The position numbers and the translations under genes were made by a program. This document shows, piece after piece, positions 46,801 through 57,166 of a stretch of 64,000 bases of DNA. Positions within the stretch are counted from its first letter, which is position 1. The number at the start of each line of letters is the position of its first letter. Source of the stretch: Oxytricha trifallax (taxonomy: Eukaryota > Ciliophora > Spirotrichea > Sporadotrichida > Oxytrichidae); NCBI GenBank assembly GCA_000711775.1, contig ARYC01000199.1, positions 62,001 to 126,000 of the forward strand, given 5' to 3'. The notes below the pieces were generated by a model. It ran no database searches, was not told the origin of the DNA, and saw only the letters and a program-made list of their open reading frames with translations.

Positions 46801-48777
46801 TGATTTTAAGACCTCGAACATTTATTCTTCTTTCGTAAATTTTCTCAGGTCCAAAAGCCTTTCTCTCAAAAATAGTAATTATGTAGTCAGTTTATTGTTC
46901 TCTTGAAGAAATCTTTCTGCAGAGCTTTTCTCTCACGTTAAATTTGACCTTTCTACAAGGGTAGTTTTGATTGATATAGGTTGAGTCTAGTTTTATTGTT
47001 GGGTAGACATTATTTTACTCAGGATACACTTTCTAGTCGGCAAGATACTCTGTTTTTGGGTTCACTTTGGAAATTTACTCTTCCAAGAAGTCAAAGAGGT
47101 AGAAGATCTGACTTATTAAATACATAAAATAGTGGAGACTTGATTGTTGGGTTTCAACATTCTTAACTGGGATGTCAAGATCAGCAAGCTCTTCAAGTTT
47201 AGCTTAGAACCATGGAGCCCACGCTTTTGTCTCTTCTTTGTTTTAAAAGTTCTCAAGCATATTATCAAGCCATTCAGCTCTGTTTTACCAGAACTTTTCC
47301 TCTCTTTCAAGCTCTGAAGTGCAAGAGTATTCCCATTAGTTTGGGAGAGTTGATTCTTTAAAGAAGTTAATGTAGTCTTGATCGTCGTCAACTTCTTAGG
47401 CTTCTTCTTCACCATAGTCTTCATCACCATAGCTATCATCTTCTTCTTCCTCCTTTTCTTCGTCGTCTTTTTGGCTTCCATCTTGGCTACCTTTTTCTTC
47501 ATCGTCATCCTTGTTACTCTTTTCTTCTTTGTCTTCGTCATTCTCTTCTTCCTCATCTTCTTTAGGATCCTCTGCTTCTTCTTTGGGATCCTTGACAGAA
47601 CCACCATCCTCGGATGGTTTCTTTGATTTGTCCTTATCATCTTCACTGAGGTTGTGGATCTGAAGATTCTTGTGAAGTCTTTCGTACATTTTCTCGAAGT
47701 CAAGTCCAAGATATCCAACTAGTCTCTTAACCTGGTAGAGGCGTTTCTTAATTTGTTGGTAAGTCTCGTCTGAAGAGTCTATCTTTGAGAGCATTCTCAA
47801 GAGACTGATGTAGTTTCTTACCCTAATGCTTGTGTAGGCTTTGTAATTTAACCATATAAACTCATTAAGATTTATTTTAAATCATTTACATACAAGATTT
47901 TTAGCTTCATAAAAATCTAATTGTATCTATATTTAACAGCGATTCTGAAGAATATAATTTCTTACAAAAATTCTATTAAATCATCCAAGATAAAGAGCCT
48001 GAACTTGTAAAGCAAACACTTAAAATAAATTTAATTATGGGTTTTATATAGATAGGCTTGCATTTTCAAGTTAATATCAGAGTATATTTTTCTCTAACTT
48101 TTATAAACATCTTTAAGTTTATTCCACTAGATTTAAAGGTACAAATTATTTTTAATATCAGATTTATGGATAATTGAAATGAAATATATATGCTATTTAC
48201 TGTATAATATTTAAGAATAATTGCAAAATTTAGAAAGTGTGTTTTCATTTAATAAACTTATTAAAGAATAATTTAAAATAATTATGATATTTTAAATCTG
48301 AAAGGCACATGTACTCTTTCAACTCTATGTGTTTGAAGAGTGAAGAAGCTTCAGATAAAACAGCGAAGATGTTTGGATTGTTCTTTTGCAGGCACATCTG
48401 CTCAGTTTTTAGGTTTGGCATTTCATGATGAGCGGTAGCCTTCAAGTAGAAGTCTTTGTGCTAGGGGTCAGTTGTGAAAGTGTTCTGCACTAAGTCTTTC
48501 ATTTCAGACTTGAAGTCAATGAGTTTGTGGACGTATCAAATTCAAAAAATAATAGTTATCCTTTGTTGCCTGGTTCGACAACTTCTTCATTTTTATTTTC
48601 AAGCAGCTCTTCATTCACATCTACAGGCTACTCTTCCTCTTCTTGCTTGTCCCTTGTCTGAGATTGGAGGTCTTTGTACTTGTTCTATAGAAAAGACTTG
48701 AGATAGTTTTAATTCAAATTTTCTTTGGTCTCACTAGAGATCAAAGGCTCTTTGAGTTCGGTAAATGGTTAGGCCAT
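34884..48777 (-). CDS. Giant WD40/beta-propeller protein with TRP/polycystin-like channel domain, split by a TBE
   Basis: Starts MAQPFTELKEPLISSETKEN at 48777 and ends TDADDE at 34884. The N-terminal and middle parts are large propeller-like regions with Asp/Glu-rich inserts (46440-47600) and phrases such as LYLVVTAKEKLAEYKYAERY and MLSGCKRFVWIQEDNVVYDL. The C-terminal third is a six-helix ion-transport domain: IFAIILFNVLSYFFYVEVI, LFSYTLCLLVVLFD, FLMVLTIGIIGFSGGFYIL, a pore-like QGDFQLDFF, then FLVIVLLNLLIAIMGDTF, the S6 hallmark of TRP/PKD channels. A coiled-coil tail follows (SLQTDLDAKITENQKELKKR). It is cut by many introns and IESs, not all fixed, and by the TBE at 41537-45698. A cation channel of the ciliary or cortical membrane is likely; gating and ion are unknown. 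That all parts form one gene rests on the in-frame joint at the TBE and shared style elsewhere. Confidence 0.75.
41689..42711 (+). pseudogene. TBE 42-kDa transposase gene with about three frameshifts
   Basis: The DDE residues of the IS630/Tc1/mariner type are visible: FIHADEAVF (first Asp), ILFVDNLSVHKT (second Asp) and VPYSPQFNGIELYW (Glu). The frame shifts by one base near 42025, near 42360 in a run of A and T, and near 42545 in a run of A. No stop codon other than TGA occurs between shifts. The pieces together make about 340 residues, the family size. As it stands the copy should not yield an intact transposase, unless some shifts are assembly errors at homopolymers. Confidence 0.85.
42712..43527 (-). 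pseudogene. TBE 22-kDa protein gene, probably frameshifted
   Basis: Opens MESQNEAMKRIQSQELIRKF at 43527. The frame switches near 43380 into the one reading NIILKSLTKSRENSFKTNEI and IPNYPEISMKNLYDDAISDP, ending toward 42720. One apparent frameshift lies near 43370-43400. The role of this protein in the family is not settled. Confidence 0.65.
43735..43920. repeat. TBE intergenic module, second type
   Basis: Short direct and inverted repeats of CCTAATT, AATTAGGTGGTGCTCCTAA and AGGAGCACCACCTAA between the 22-kDa and 57-kDa genes. The position is equivalent to the TTAGTAC module of the other two TBEs, but the sequence differs. Confidence 0.55.
44090..45560 (+). pseudogene. TBE 57-kDa zinc-finger/kinase-like protein gene with premature stops
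   Basis: Starts MSGNLLRKAALLGIS. Two C2H2-type fingers are seen (LCEQCKKNL..HILEQH and YFCPYCNKQYNHYRNLKDHL), then a kinase-like C-terminal part (GYVHRDLEPENIMLDF, VVIIDFNRS, YGTPGYFPE). TGA codons interrupt at about 44281 and 44587 and the first also needs a frame change. The catalytic-loop Asp and the DFN triplet in place of DFG can be seen. Confidence 0.8.
45723..45748. other. IES, 26 bp, pointer TATCTTAAA, next to the TBE
   Basis: TATCTTAAA at 45714-45722 and 45740-45748. Removal joins IRLLSLFQD to KEKKEWTWSKV across the TBE site in one minus-strand frame. Only 24 bases (45699-45722) separate this IES from the TBE. Confidence 0.8.
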
Positions 48778-49040
48778 CTATATACAAACTTCTTTGGATT
48801 TGTTATTAAATATTATATTTACTACAACCTAATAACTTAAATACGTATCCAATCTGCTCTCTGATTGTTAATTTTAATATAACGCTTAATGAACTATTCG
48901 ACAAAATTGAGAACAGAATTCTTATAAGAAAGATATTGGCAGATATTTCAATTTAATATTGAATATGAGAACATGTAAATGTGTTTATTTAGTAATATCA
49001 TACGTATCTATTAAATCAATTAAATAAAAATAAGTTCATA
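48778..49040. promoter_or_regulatory. Short divergent intergenic region
   Basis: Between the start of the channel gene on the minus strand and the EF-hand gene on the plus strand. AT-rich with no specific motif recognised; it must hold both 5' ends unless IESs intervene. Confidence 0.35.
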
Positions 49041-51468
49041 ATGGATATGAAGGCAAATTTGCTAGACAAACTAGCTGGTGGAGTTGGGAAGGATTAGTAA
49101 TCTGCAGCTTAAGCAATCTTGAAAATGCATGTTCTTTTAGTGGTCTCAAGCAAGGAGGAGGGTAAGCTTGCAGATAGAATCTACGATCCAAAGTTTACCA
49201 AGATTTCTACAGTCACTCCTGATCAGAAATCTGTTAAGATTCCCAAGGATGTTCATGCCATTGTGGCTTGGTGTGGAAAAGACGACTTGACTAAGATTGG
49301 AAGCATTCTTGACAACTATAACAAGTACATAATAAAGACCATTAAAAGCACAAACATAATTGAATGTTTTATGTTACAAATCAATTGATTTATGTTTTAC
49401 AATTTACATGCAATTAATATTATATTTTATATAAAAATTTTAATTTAATTCGATTAAAATAAATATAAATAATTTTGGGGAAATGTATTATTGGTAAGCA
49501 AACTGAGGATGTGAAAAATTTACAGTCATAGGACTGGCAATACTTTGAGTACAAAATGACTGATGACGCCAGTAAACTTGATTCCTTGAAGTAGTACCTA
49601 AAGTCTACTTTTGACAAGGAAGTTGACAAAATTAAAAAGATCTTTGAGGCAATTGATGAGGATGGCAATTAGATCCGAAATAATATTTAAAAGTTTATTT
49701 TTTAACAAAAAGACATTTACTATTTTATGAAATAATTACTTAAGGAATGCAATTTATTTATTATATTTATTTTATCCATAATTAAATTATAGTGTTTTAA
49801 ATAAGTATTTGTCACCATTTGAACTTACTCTTGTTAGTTAACAGCTAGGTAAACCCTTGAACAAGGAAGAAATCGAAGAATGTGTTAGAATTATTGATTC
49901 AGACGGAAATGGCCAGATAACCTTTGATGAATTCGCTCTATGGTGGATTGGTGGAAGAGAGGGAGCTCCTGAAGGCCTTGGAAATCAACTTGCTAACTTC
50001 ATTAGTCTTTATCTTAAATATTTTTACAAGTTTTAACTTCATGGCAAAGTCACAAAAATTCACAAATCTTGCAATGAGACAGTTAAATTAAACAATCAAG
50101 ACAACTTAGGGACTTGAAGAGAAAGATTTAAGAAACTTCCAAGTGAAGTTCTAAGTTGGAAAGTATGAAGAGAAAGATTCTGGTATCACTTTTGATGCGA
50201 AATTTGGTATTGTGGATAGCAAATAAGAGCCAGTATTATAAACCTTTTTATTTTTTTCTTTATTTCAATAGTTATACTTGGATACAAGGAAACATTGAAC
50301 TTCAATGACAAGGAAAGTTGGTTTATGATTAAGTTTCACATTGATGATGATGAAACACCTCAAGAAGTTTTGGAAAAAGTTAAGAATTATAAGGTCATAT
50401 AGCTGTTACAAAAGTACTCTTTAATCTATAATAGATAGGAGAATGTAGCTCAAGGTAAATTCGAGGTTAAATCTGACAAAAAAGCTATAATTATTGGATT
50501 TATTCTTTTTTAATTGATTGCAAGGAGGGCATCAACTCAACAATATGAAACAAAACTACATCTCAATCTTTGACCCAGTATTTGAGAAAGTTATCTAACT
50601 CCAGAAGAAATCAAATCTTTAAAACTTCTACTAGTCTTTGCTTATCTAGACTGACTTTGGAACAAATCTTGTGGACTTAATGAGTTCTAAGTCGAAGATT
50701 ATTGATGAATTAATGAAAGGGTTAAAGCTGTAAGTTGGCTTTAACTTAGTCTCCAAACTAGATGATATGGTTCTCAGTATCATTTAGTACTATGAAGAGT
50801 TGCAAAAGAAGAGTCAAAAGGAAAATGGCAAGAAAAAGGATGTAAATATATATTTTTATGATCCTGAGAAGGTTCTTGAAAAGCAACAAAAACACATGCT
50901 ACACTTGCTTTCAGTACTTATGAAGACCAAGATGAGTGCCAGCTTTGAATTAGATTATATTGAAAACTTCCAGAACAATTTCTTATCTCTCATTGGTGAT
51001 GGTTAAACTTAAGATTACCTGAATACAATTCCTGCTGATGCTCTGCCTTTCCTAGCTGACGTGAAGGAGGAATTTGAAAAGATTTAGGGAAGTAAAGAAG
51101 GAATACCTGAAGTTGTAGAACCAGTCTCTGAAATCATGACTAGTTTTATGGAAGGTTTAGGCTTGAATAGTGTCTTCTCAGAGATGATAAATTTCATTAA
51201 TGATAACATCAATGAAAATGAGAAGGATGAAGAGGACGATAAGTATCCAGATACTAGAATCGCTGAGTTTATGCAAGAAATCTGCCAATTCATTTTGGAA
51301 TGCTTTGATGAAAAACTAGAGATAATGTTCTTCTTCAAGACTTGTTTCCTTAATCTTAGTCTTAGATTCAAGGAGTTTAGAAACGCACTCTTTGCTACAG
51401 GAAAAGCTTACTAGAAATTCAATGAAGCCTAAGGAGGAGACAAAGATGGTGATGATGAGGATTATTGA
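49041..51468 (+). CDS. EF-hand calcium-binding protein with long helical tail
   Basis: Starts MDMKANLLDKLAGGVGKDQQ. After an N-terminal domain (VHAIVAWCGKDDLTKIGSIL) comes a pair of EF-hands: IFEAIDEDGNQI, whose loop end lies beyond an IES or intron, and RIIDSDGNGQITFDEFALWW, a complete canonical loop. The next 500 residues are helical and acidic (FMEGLGLNSVFSEMINFIND; ICQFILECFDEKLEIMFFFK) and end KDGDDEDY. An IES at 50003-50042 is clear; joints near 49330-49485, 49685-49850, 50240-50275 and 50455-50525 are only approximate. Calcium sensing is likely; the partner is unknown. Confidence 0.72.
50003..50042. other. IES, 40 bp, pointer TAACTTCAT
   Basis: The nine-base repeat is at 49994-50002 and 50034-50042. 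Removal joins GLGNQLANF to MAKSQKFTNLAMRQ in frame. Confidence 0.85.
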
Positions 51469-51574
51469 AGATGTTTACAAATTAGAAACTTAGTTTGCAA
51501 GAATTATTTATCAATTTACATTAACTTATTATCTTTTAATTCCATACTAAAGTTTAAGTTCAATACAATACCCT

Positions 51575-52126
51575 TCATTATTGATTGTCATGTTCGCTTG
51601 CTTCTTATCTTCTCTTCTTATATTCTTCTACCTGTTTCGTTCTTTCTTCAATAAATTTCTAGGCTTTTTCTTAATACATATTCTCATATCTGTGATAATA
51701 TAAACAATATATTATATATTTTTAGATCGAGTTCTATCTTATTGACATGTTTGCCTGCAATAACGATATTTCCAACATATTTCAAGACATATCTATGATT
51801 CTCGTAATCTTTTACTTTCAATAAATGAGGTGTGAATAAATCATGATCGAAATATTCTGGGGCTTCACGATCAAGAATTTCCATTGCATCTTGCATAAAG
51901 ATTGATTTTGTTTTGTCTACTGACATCAGTTTGCCTAAAAATGTCAATGTTAATTCAAATAAATGAAATTTATGAGGCTTAATGATTGGAAACAGATATT
52001 TTGTATAACTTTAGTTTACTTACCAAGATATACTCTTCCATCTGAGATGTGCAAACGAACCATTTTGTCAATAACTTTATCAATGACTTGCTAAACTTCA
52101 GGAGTGGGCTTTTATACTTAAGTCAT
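51575..52126 (-). CDS. NAA38: LSM-domain protein, NAA38-like, 144 aa
   Basis: The Sm/LSM fold is visible: MVRLHISDGRVYLGKLMSVD then SIFMQDAMEIL (Sm1), and after an insert YVLKYVGNIVIAGKHVNKIE (Sm2). A charged helical tail follows (KAQKFIEERTKQVEEYKKRR). An intron at 51935-52023 and an IES at 51690-51717 leave 435 bases, 145 codons. The insert between Sm1 and Sm2 and the single-domain size match NAA38/LSMD1, a NatC N-acetyltransferase subunit; another LSM protein cannot be excluded. Confidence 0.75.
51690..51717. other. IES, 28 bp, pointer ATAT
   Basis: ATAT at 51686-51689 and 51714-51717. Removal joins IELDLKI to YENMYQEKAQKF on the minus strand; no GT..AG fits. Confidence 0.6.
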
Positions 52127-52253
52127 TTTATAAATATTAATGCTTATTATTAATCAATTATATATAAATACCACACATAAAGGATCATGATGTAGCATTT
52201 AAATATTATGCTCGTAATGAAAATTATAAAAGATTTAAATTTCAAAGAATAAA

Positions 52254-53004
52254 ATGGCACAATACGGAAAACCTGAATACTGGGAAGACCGTTACCAGAA
52301 GTACTTTTATTTGCTGTGTTATTAAACTTATTCTTTCATAGGGACAAGGAACCATTTGATTGGTACCAAAGATACAGTGGAATTAAGGATATTGTCACCT
52401 AATACATATAGCCAACCTTCTAAATCCTAAACATTGGTTGTGGAAATTCAAGTAAGTTCAAATAAACAATCTCGCTCTAAGAATGGAAACACTTTTATAA
52501 CTCAGTAAATAACTCTTATCTATAGGGTTGAGTGAGGAGATGTATGAAGATGGTTACCAACACATTACCAACATCGACATCAGTTTCACAGTTGTAAAGC
52601 AAATGCAAGAAATGTACAAGGAAAAAATCCCTAATTTGCCCTTTAAGCAAATGGATGTCCGTAGTCTGTAATATGATGATGGAACATTCGATGCTGTTGT
52701 TGACAAGGGAACTTTCGACAGTATTCTCTGCGGAGATGGCTCAGGCCCAAATGCTGATTAAATGTTAAGTGAGATTTACAGAGTATTATCACCCACTGGA
52801 GTCTATATTTGCATCAGCTATGGTCTTCCTGATCAACGGTTAGGCTATTTCAACAAGCCAGAATTTTACTGGACTGTTTTCAATCACAAAATTGCCAAGC
52901 CAACAATTTCCACATCAGCTGTTGTTGCTAATGAAGACAAAAATGAGAAGAACTTTCATTATATCTACGTTCTTAGAAAGCAAGTTGAGCCAAAGGACAA
53001 GTGA
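52254..53004 (+). CDS. Class I SAM-dependent methyltransferase, METTL13/EEF1AKMT type, 211 aa
   Basis: Starts MAQYGKPEYWEDRY, the WxxRY opening typical of the METTL13/Efm family. It is followed by motif I (ILNIGCGNSRLSEEMYEDGY), ITNIDIS (acidic end of beta 2), MDVRSLQYDDGTFDAVVDKG (the conserved DKGTxD block) and YRVLSPTGVYICISYG. Introns at 52301-52341 and 52452-52525 leave 636 bases, 212 codons. Family members methylate lysines or the N terminus of eEF1A; the exact target here is inference. Confidence 0.88.
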
Positions 53005-53250
53005 GAGAGAAGATCTCAGTTTATACTAAAACTACATATGTTTTAAATAGTATATTTTAATAAAACTTAAATTCTAAATTTCAATTTTAAAATATTATGT
53101 AAACAATTTATAAGTGCGTTACTGTTGTTTATAATTTTTTATTGTAATATTTATTTTTATAATTTTTATCCCTAAATTTATGAAAAGTACAAATTATTAT
53201 ATTGATACTTCATATTAATCACTTTATATTTTCTATAATTATATACGCTT
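53005..53250. other. Convergent intergenic spacer
   Basis: AT-rich DNA between two convergent genes; no motif recognised. Confidence 0.35.
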
Positions 53251-54152
53251 TCATCTCTTGGAGAAAGTAGTCATTTTAGAAGTAGTAGTTGAATTCATAA
53301 CAGATTTAGCACCAATTACACTTGTAGCAATAGAACCAGTCTTTTTAACTGTTTTCTTTTCAACTTTGGCTTTGGGTTGTGGTGGGACATCTGTTCCTTC
53401 AACTAAATCATAGTGACTTTCTAGGAATCCCTCGATACCTCCATTTATCAAGTAAACATTATCAAAGCCTTTTTCATGAAGAAGTTTAGCGTATTGAGTG
53501 CCTGATCTCTCATCATGCATGTACACAGCAATGATCTTATCGGGATTGTTCTTGAATCTTAGCAATTATCCAAAGATCTTATCTCTGGAGATATTTGGAG
53601 CAGGGAAACTAAGTGCTTCTTTGATATGGAATTTCTTGTAGTCATCCTCGTCTCTTAAATCAAGCAAGATAAACTTAGTTTCTGAAGTGATACCTAGCAT
53701 CTCAGTTGAGCAAGTCACGGCAGAAGTCACAGACTGTTGACCCATACTCATAATTGAACCTGTAGTGCTTTGAGTATCAAAATTATTTTCTTTATCTTCA
53801 GCATCCTAAGCCTGACTCATCAACCCAAAAATAGATTCTTCATTGTTTGTTTCAGATAAAAAACGTGCAATAGTACTGGCTTTAATTCTTCCAAAATTTT
53901 CACCCTTTCTTTTGGCAACAAGTTAGTCGCTAACTTGCTGAACATCTTTCATAGTTTTGCCATGATTAATAACACTTTTAACTTCCGAATACTTAGCGCT
54001 AGTCTTAACCTTCTTGTTAATTACCTAAATAGAGTTAAAAATATGGATTATATTATTCTTACGTCTTTGTTTCCAAAGATTTCTCCCATGCCTTTCTTAT
54101 CAAAAGCTGACTTTCCTTTTCCAATATTGACTCTTGATGAGGATTCAACCAT
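53251..54152 (-). CDS. CEP41: CEP41-like protein with rhodanese domain, 287 aa
   Basis: Starts MVESSSRVNIGKGKSAFDKK. An N-terminal region VINHGKTMKDVQQVSDQLVA precedes a rhodanese domain (FILLDLRDEDDYKKFHI, then IIAVYMHDERSGTQYAKLLH and GFDNVYLINGGIEGFLESH). The catalytic-loop cysteine of active rhodaneses is absent (YMHDERSG), as in CEP41. One intron at 54025-54062 leaves 288 codons. CEP41 acts at basal bodies and cilia and in tubulin glutamylation in animals. A ciliary role is likely by family, not shown here. Confidence 0.85.
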
Positions 54153-54322
54153 TTTATTCTTAGACTTATTTTAAATTCAAATTTTAACTAACCTAAAATC
54201 TCTAAGATTATGTTTGTAGGTTTAAAGATAAAATAAAGGAGTTCAATAAATCTAATGTTAGATTTTAGTAATTTGTTTTGTGTAATAGTGCAATGATGTT
54301 TTATATGTGCATTTTTAGAAGT

Positions 54323-57029
54323 TCATACTGGAAACCACATAGAAACAGTTTCTCTTGTGTTGATCAATGCTTTATTTTCTATTTCATTGTCAGGATGCAT
54401 ACGCTTCCTATACTCCTAGTCAAAGAACACATCGGTATCTTCTTCTCTTTTTGCTTCTTTTATTCTTGGGAGAGGTTCGTTACTCCCAATATTTAACTCT
54501 AATCTATAGTGCTGATTCATCAAGTAGTTTTTCCAGTCATGGAATTTCTGATCTATCAAGTATTCACAGTCATCTTCAGACAAAGGTTTTAGGATAAATT
54601 GGCCATCCAGATATAACTTTGCAAGAGGGTACCTATAAAATCAGATTAAAAATTAATTTGAAATTACTCAAGTTCAATAAGATATCTATCTGAAGAATTG
54701 CTGCATGTCAAAATTTTACTACGCTTTTGAGATTTGAAGTAAGTTTCAAGTTTCTTTTAAAGTATAAATTTATCATTCAGACTTTATGATCTTTTGTGAT
54801 TCTTTTCATTATCCTATTCAAATTTACTTTTATCCTTTTTATTCTTGTGTTCTGAGTTTTCTTTATTTTTCTTTGATTCCTTAAAGTTTAACTTTACACT
54901 TCTAAAAAAGAACTAATCTTATGAGTTAGTATCTGCAAGTTTGATATATTCTTGACCTATTATATCAATAATTTGAGCTGGATTTTCTTTGTCATGTTTA
55001 ATGGCTTTCTTCATAAACTTAATAATTGTGCTCCAATCATCTAAATGAAGTTTTTCCTTAAATTCATTCGAATTTTGCAGTGATTTAATCTTTAAATTGA
55101 ATGTTTTAAGTTGTATTGAACCAATAATCCCTTCTCTATCGAAACAACCTTTCATTTATTGTGTGCTTTTCAATATTTTCTGATTTTAATAATCGCTAAT
55201 ACTTTTGAAAAATTACGTTTCAATACCAGGAGTTTAGGAAAACAAATATATCTCTTGCTTCTCTTCAGTTGATTTCTCTTGCTTAATTTTAGAATCTTTT
55301 TCATCATCGCTGCTATCAGAGTGCTTTTTGTCTGATTTTTTTAGTTGCTTATTTAGAGTTACCCCATAACTACTTCCTAGCATGATTGACTTTTTCATGT
55401 TATTTCCAGATACCAGCTCGGTAAATTTTGAGTGCAACTGAAATTATAACCAAATATTTTGTGATAATTTCTTATATAATTATTATTATATTATAGCGAA
55501 TGAGTATTTCATCCCAATTTTGAAAGCCAACGTCAAAATACTCTTGTAACTCTAGACTACTGAGAAACTTTCGTAACATAAGATGCTTTGATGGTACGCT
55601 GAATTCAATACTAGGGAGTTTGATACAAGCTTGAAAGTCCTTCCCCAAATATTAAATGTAGATGCTAGAGTAAATAAAATCTGGAAGGGATTTATCAGAG
55701 ATTCCATTTTTATCTTCATGCGAGTTTTTAATTGGAGTTATAATGACTTTATCATCAGATTTTGATCGAGGCATGACTTTCTTTATTGGACTCTTATGAA
55801 TGTTACTTCTGGAAATTTCTCTTTATTTGTATTAGAAAGAACTAGTCTGCTTGTCATAATGTAAGTTTGACATTATTGTAAGCTCAAGCTATTTCTTAGG
55901 CATTTTGAGCAAATCTATGAGTTGTGTAACTGGCAGATATATAGGGCTGTGAATTTTAGCCTTATCATAACCCTATTCAATCAAGAGTATTTCCATGGAT
56001 TTGAACATCAAAATTACATTGTTCCCTTGATGATAAGTATTCTTCCTTAGTACACATTTAATTTAAGGATCTGTTGATATTCCTGTAGCTGCAGTTCCAG
56101 TATTACTTTAACTCATAAGTGATAAAGCTTCTTAATTTGGTTGCTACCTAGAAATGATGTTTATTCCAATCTACCCTTCATTATTTCTCTGAATCTTCTT
56201 CAGAAGTTATTGCTAATTTAAAAGCCCTCTATCACCAATTACTGCGCTTTGCATTTGATAGTCTGATGAGCTAATACTGCCACCTTTTAAATTGTTAAGT
56301 TACTCAAGTGGAGGAAGTTTTTCGAAAAGCCACACTTTCTTGGGACCTAAACGCTGTCTTTACTGATACTCTCGCATTTTTGCAGGTCTATGTCTAAATA
56401 TTGATCAATTAATAATTTCTTTATCGGTATTGAACTTACTGCTCGTAGAGATTTTAGAAGTTCCTAATCTTTTTAAATTCGCTATTTGCATTCTTTGCGG
56501 AATCTACTAAAAATGATAAACAATTTATATAACTTCTAAATTATAAATATAACTTACTTGGAGAAGATGAAATGGAGGAATTAGCATTATTGTTTTGTTT
56601 GTGTGTACTTTGTCCTCCTATTGATTAAATGAATGGATTTCCTCCTGATGAATCAGTTGTAGTCATTCTGTAATTCAGTGATGAAGAATTCTTCTGGTCT
56701 CTTTATTTAAGCGAATTATTGCCTGATAAGATATGATATAGTAATTTTGAATCTAAATTATAACAAATTGCTTTCTGTAATATTCATGTTAATCATTCCT
56801 GGATGAGAGGTAGAATCCATACCAGCTGCTCTTCCCAATCCTCTCTATTATGTTATTTCTGGCAGCAAAGGTGCTTGATTTTTCATAGTGGAAAAATTTA
56901 TCTAACTTTATTATTCTATAATTACTGATTAGCCTACTCTTTATTATGTAAAAACAGCATAATTCAATAATAAAATTGTAAATAGTAATTACGCATTGGT
57001 AGTTTTCTTGCTTTGCTATTATTCGACAT
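54323..57029 (-). CDS. Large Q/S/N-rich hypothetical protein
   Basis: Begins MSNNSKARKLP at 57029, continues with MKNQAPLLPEITQQRGLGRA and polar linkers, then phrases such as KVWLFEKLPPLEQLNNLKGG, IYLPVTQLIDLLKMPKKQLE, CIKLPSIEFSVPSKHLMLRK and LHLDDWSTIIKFMKKAIKHD. It ends ETVSMWFPV at 54323. Several introns or IESs are needed (near 56540-56560, 56720-56770, 56890-56990, 55440-55500, 55160-55240 and 54640-54700) that I could not all fix. Patches of helical sequence suggest protein interaction, but no domain is recognised. Confidence 0.6.
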
Positions 57030-57166
57030 TTTGATATAAATATTTTACTTTAATTATCTGGAATTTATTTTGATGTAATTTATTTTATCTTTTTCTCTTC
57101 TCACAATCACCAGAATCGATTTTAATTGATAAAATTAGAATTATATTATATTATAAGTAAGTAATC

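Noticed and set aside
47116-47718. Long minus-strand frame of about 200 codons rich in Lys and Arg
   Set aside because: It is a shifted reading of the Asp/Glu-rich insert of the channel gene (GAT/GAA repeats) and has no continuation.
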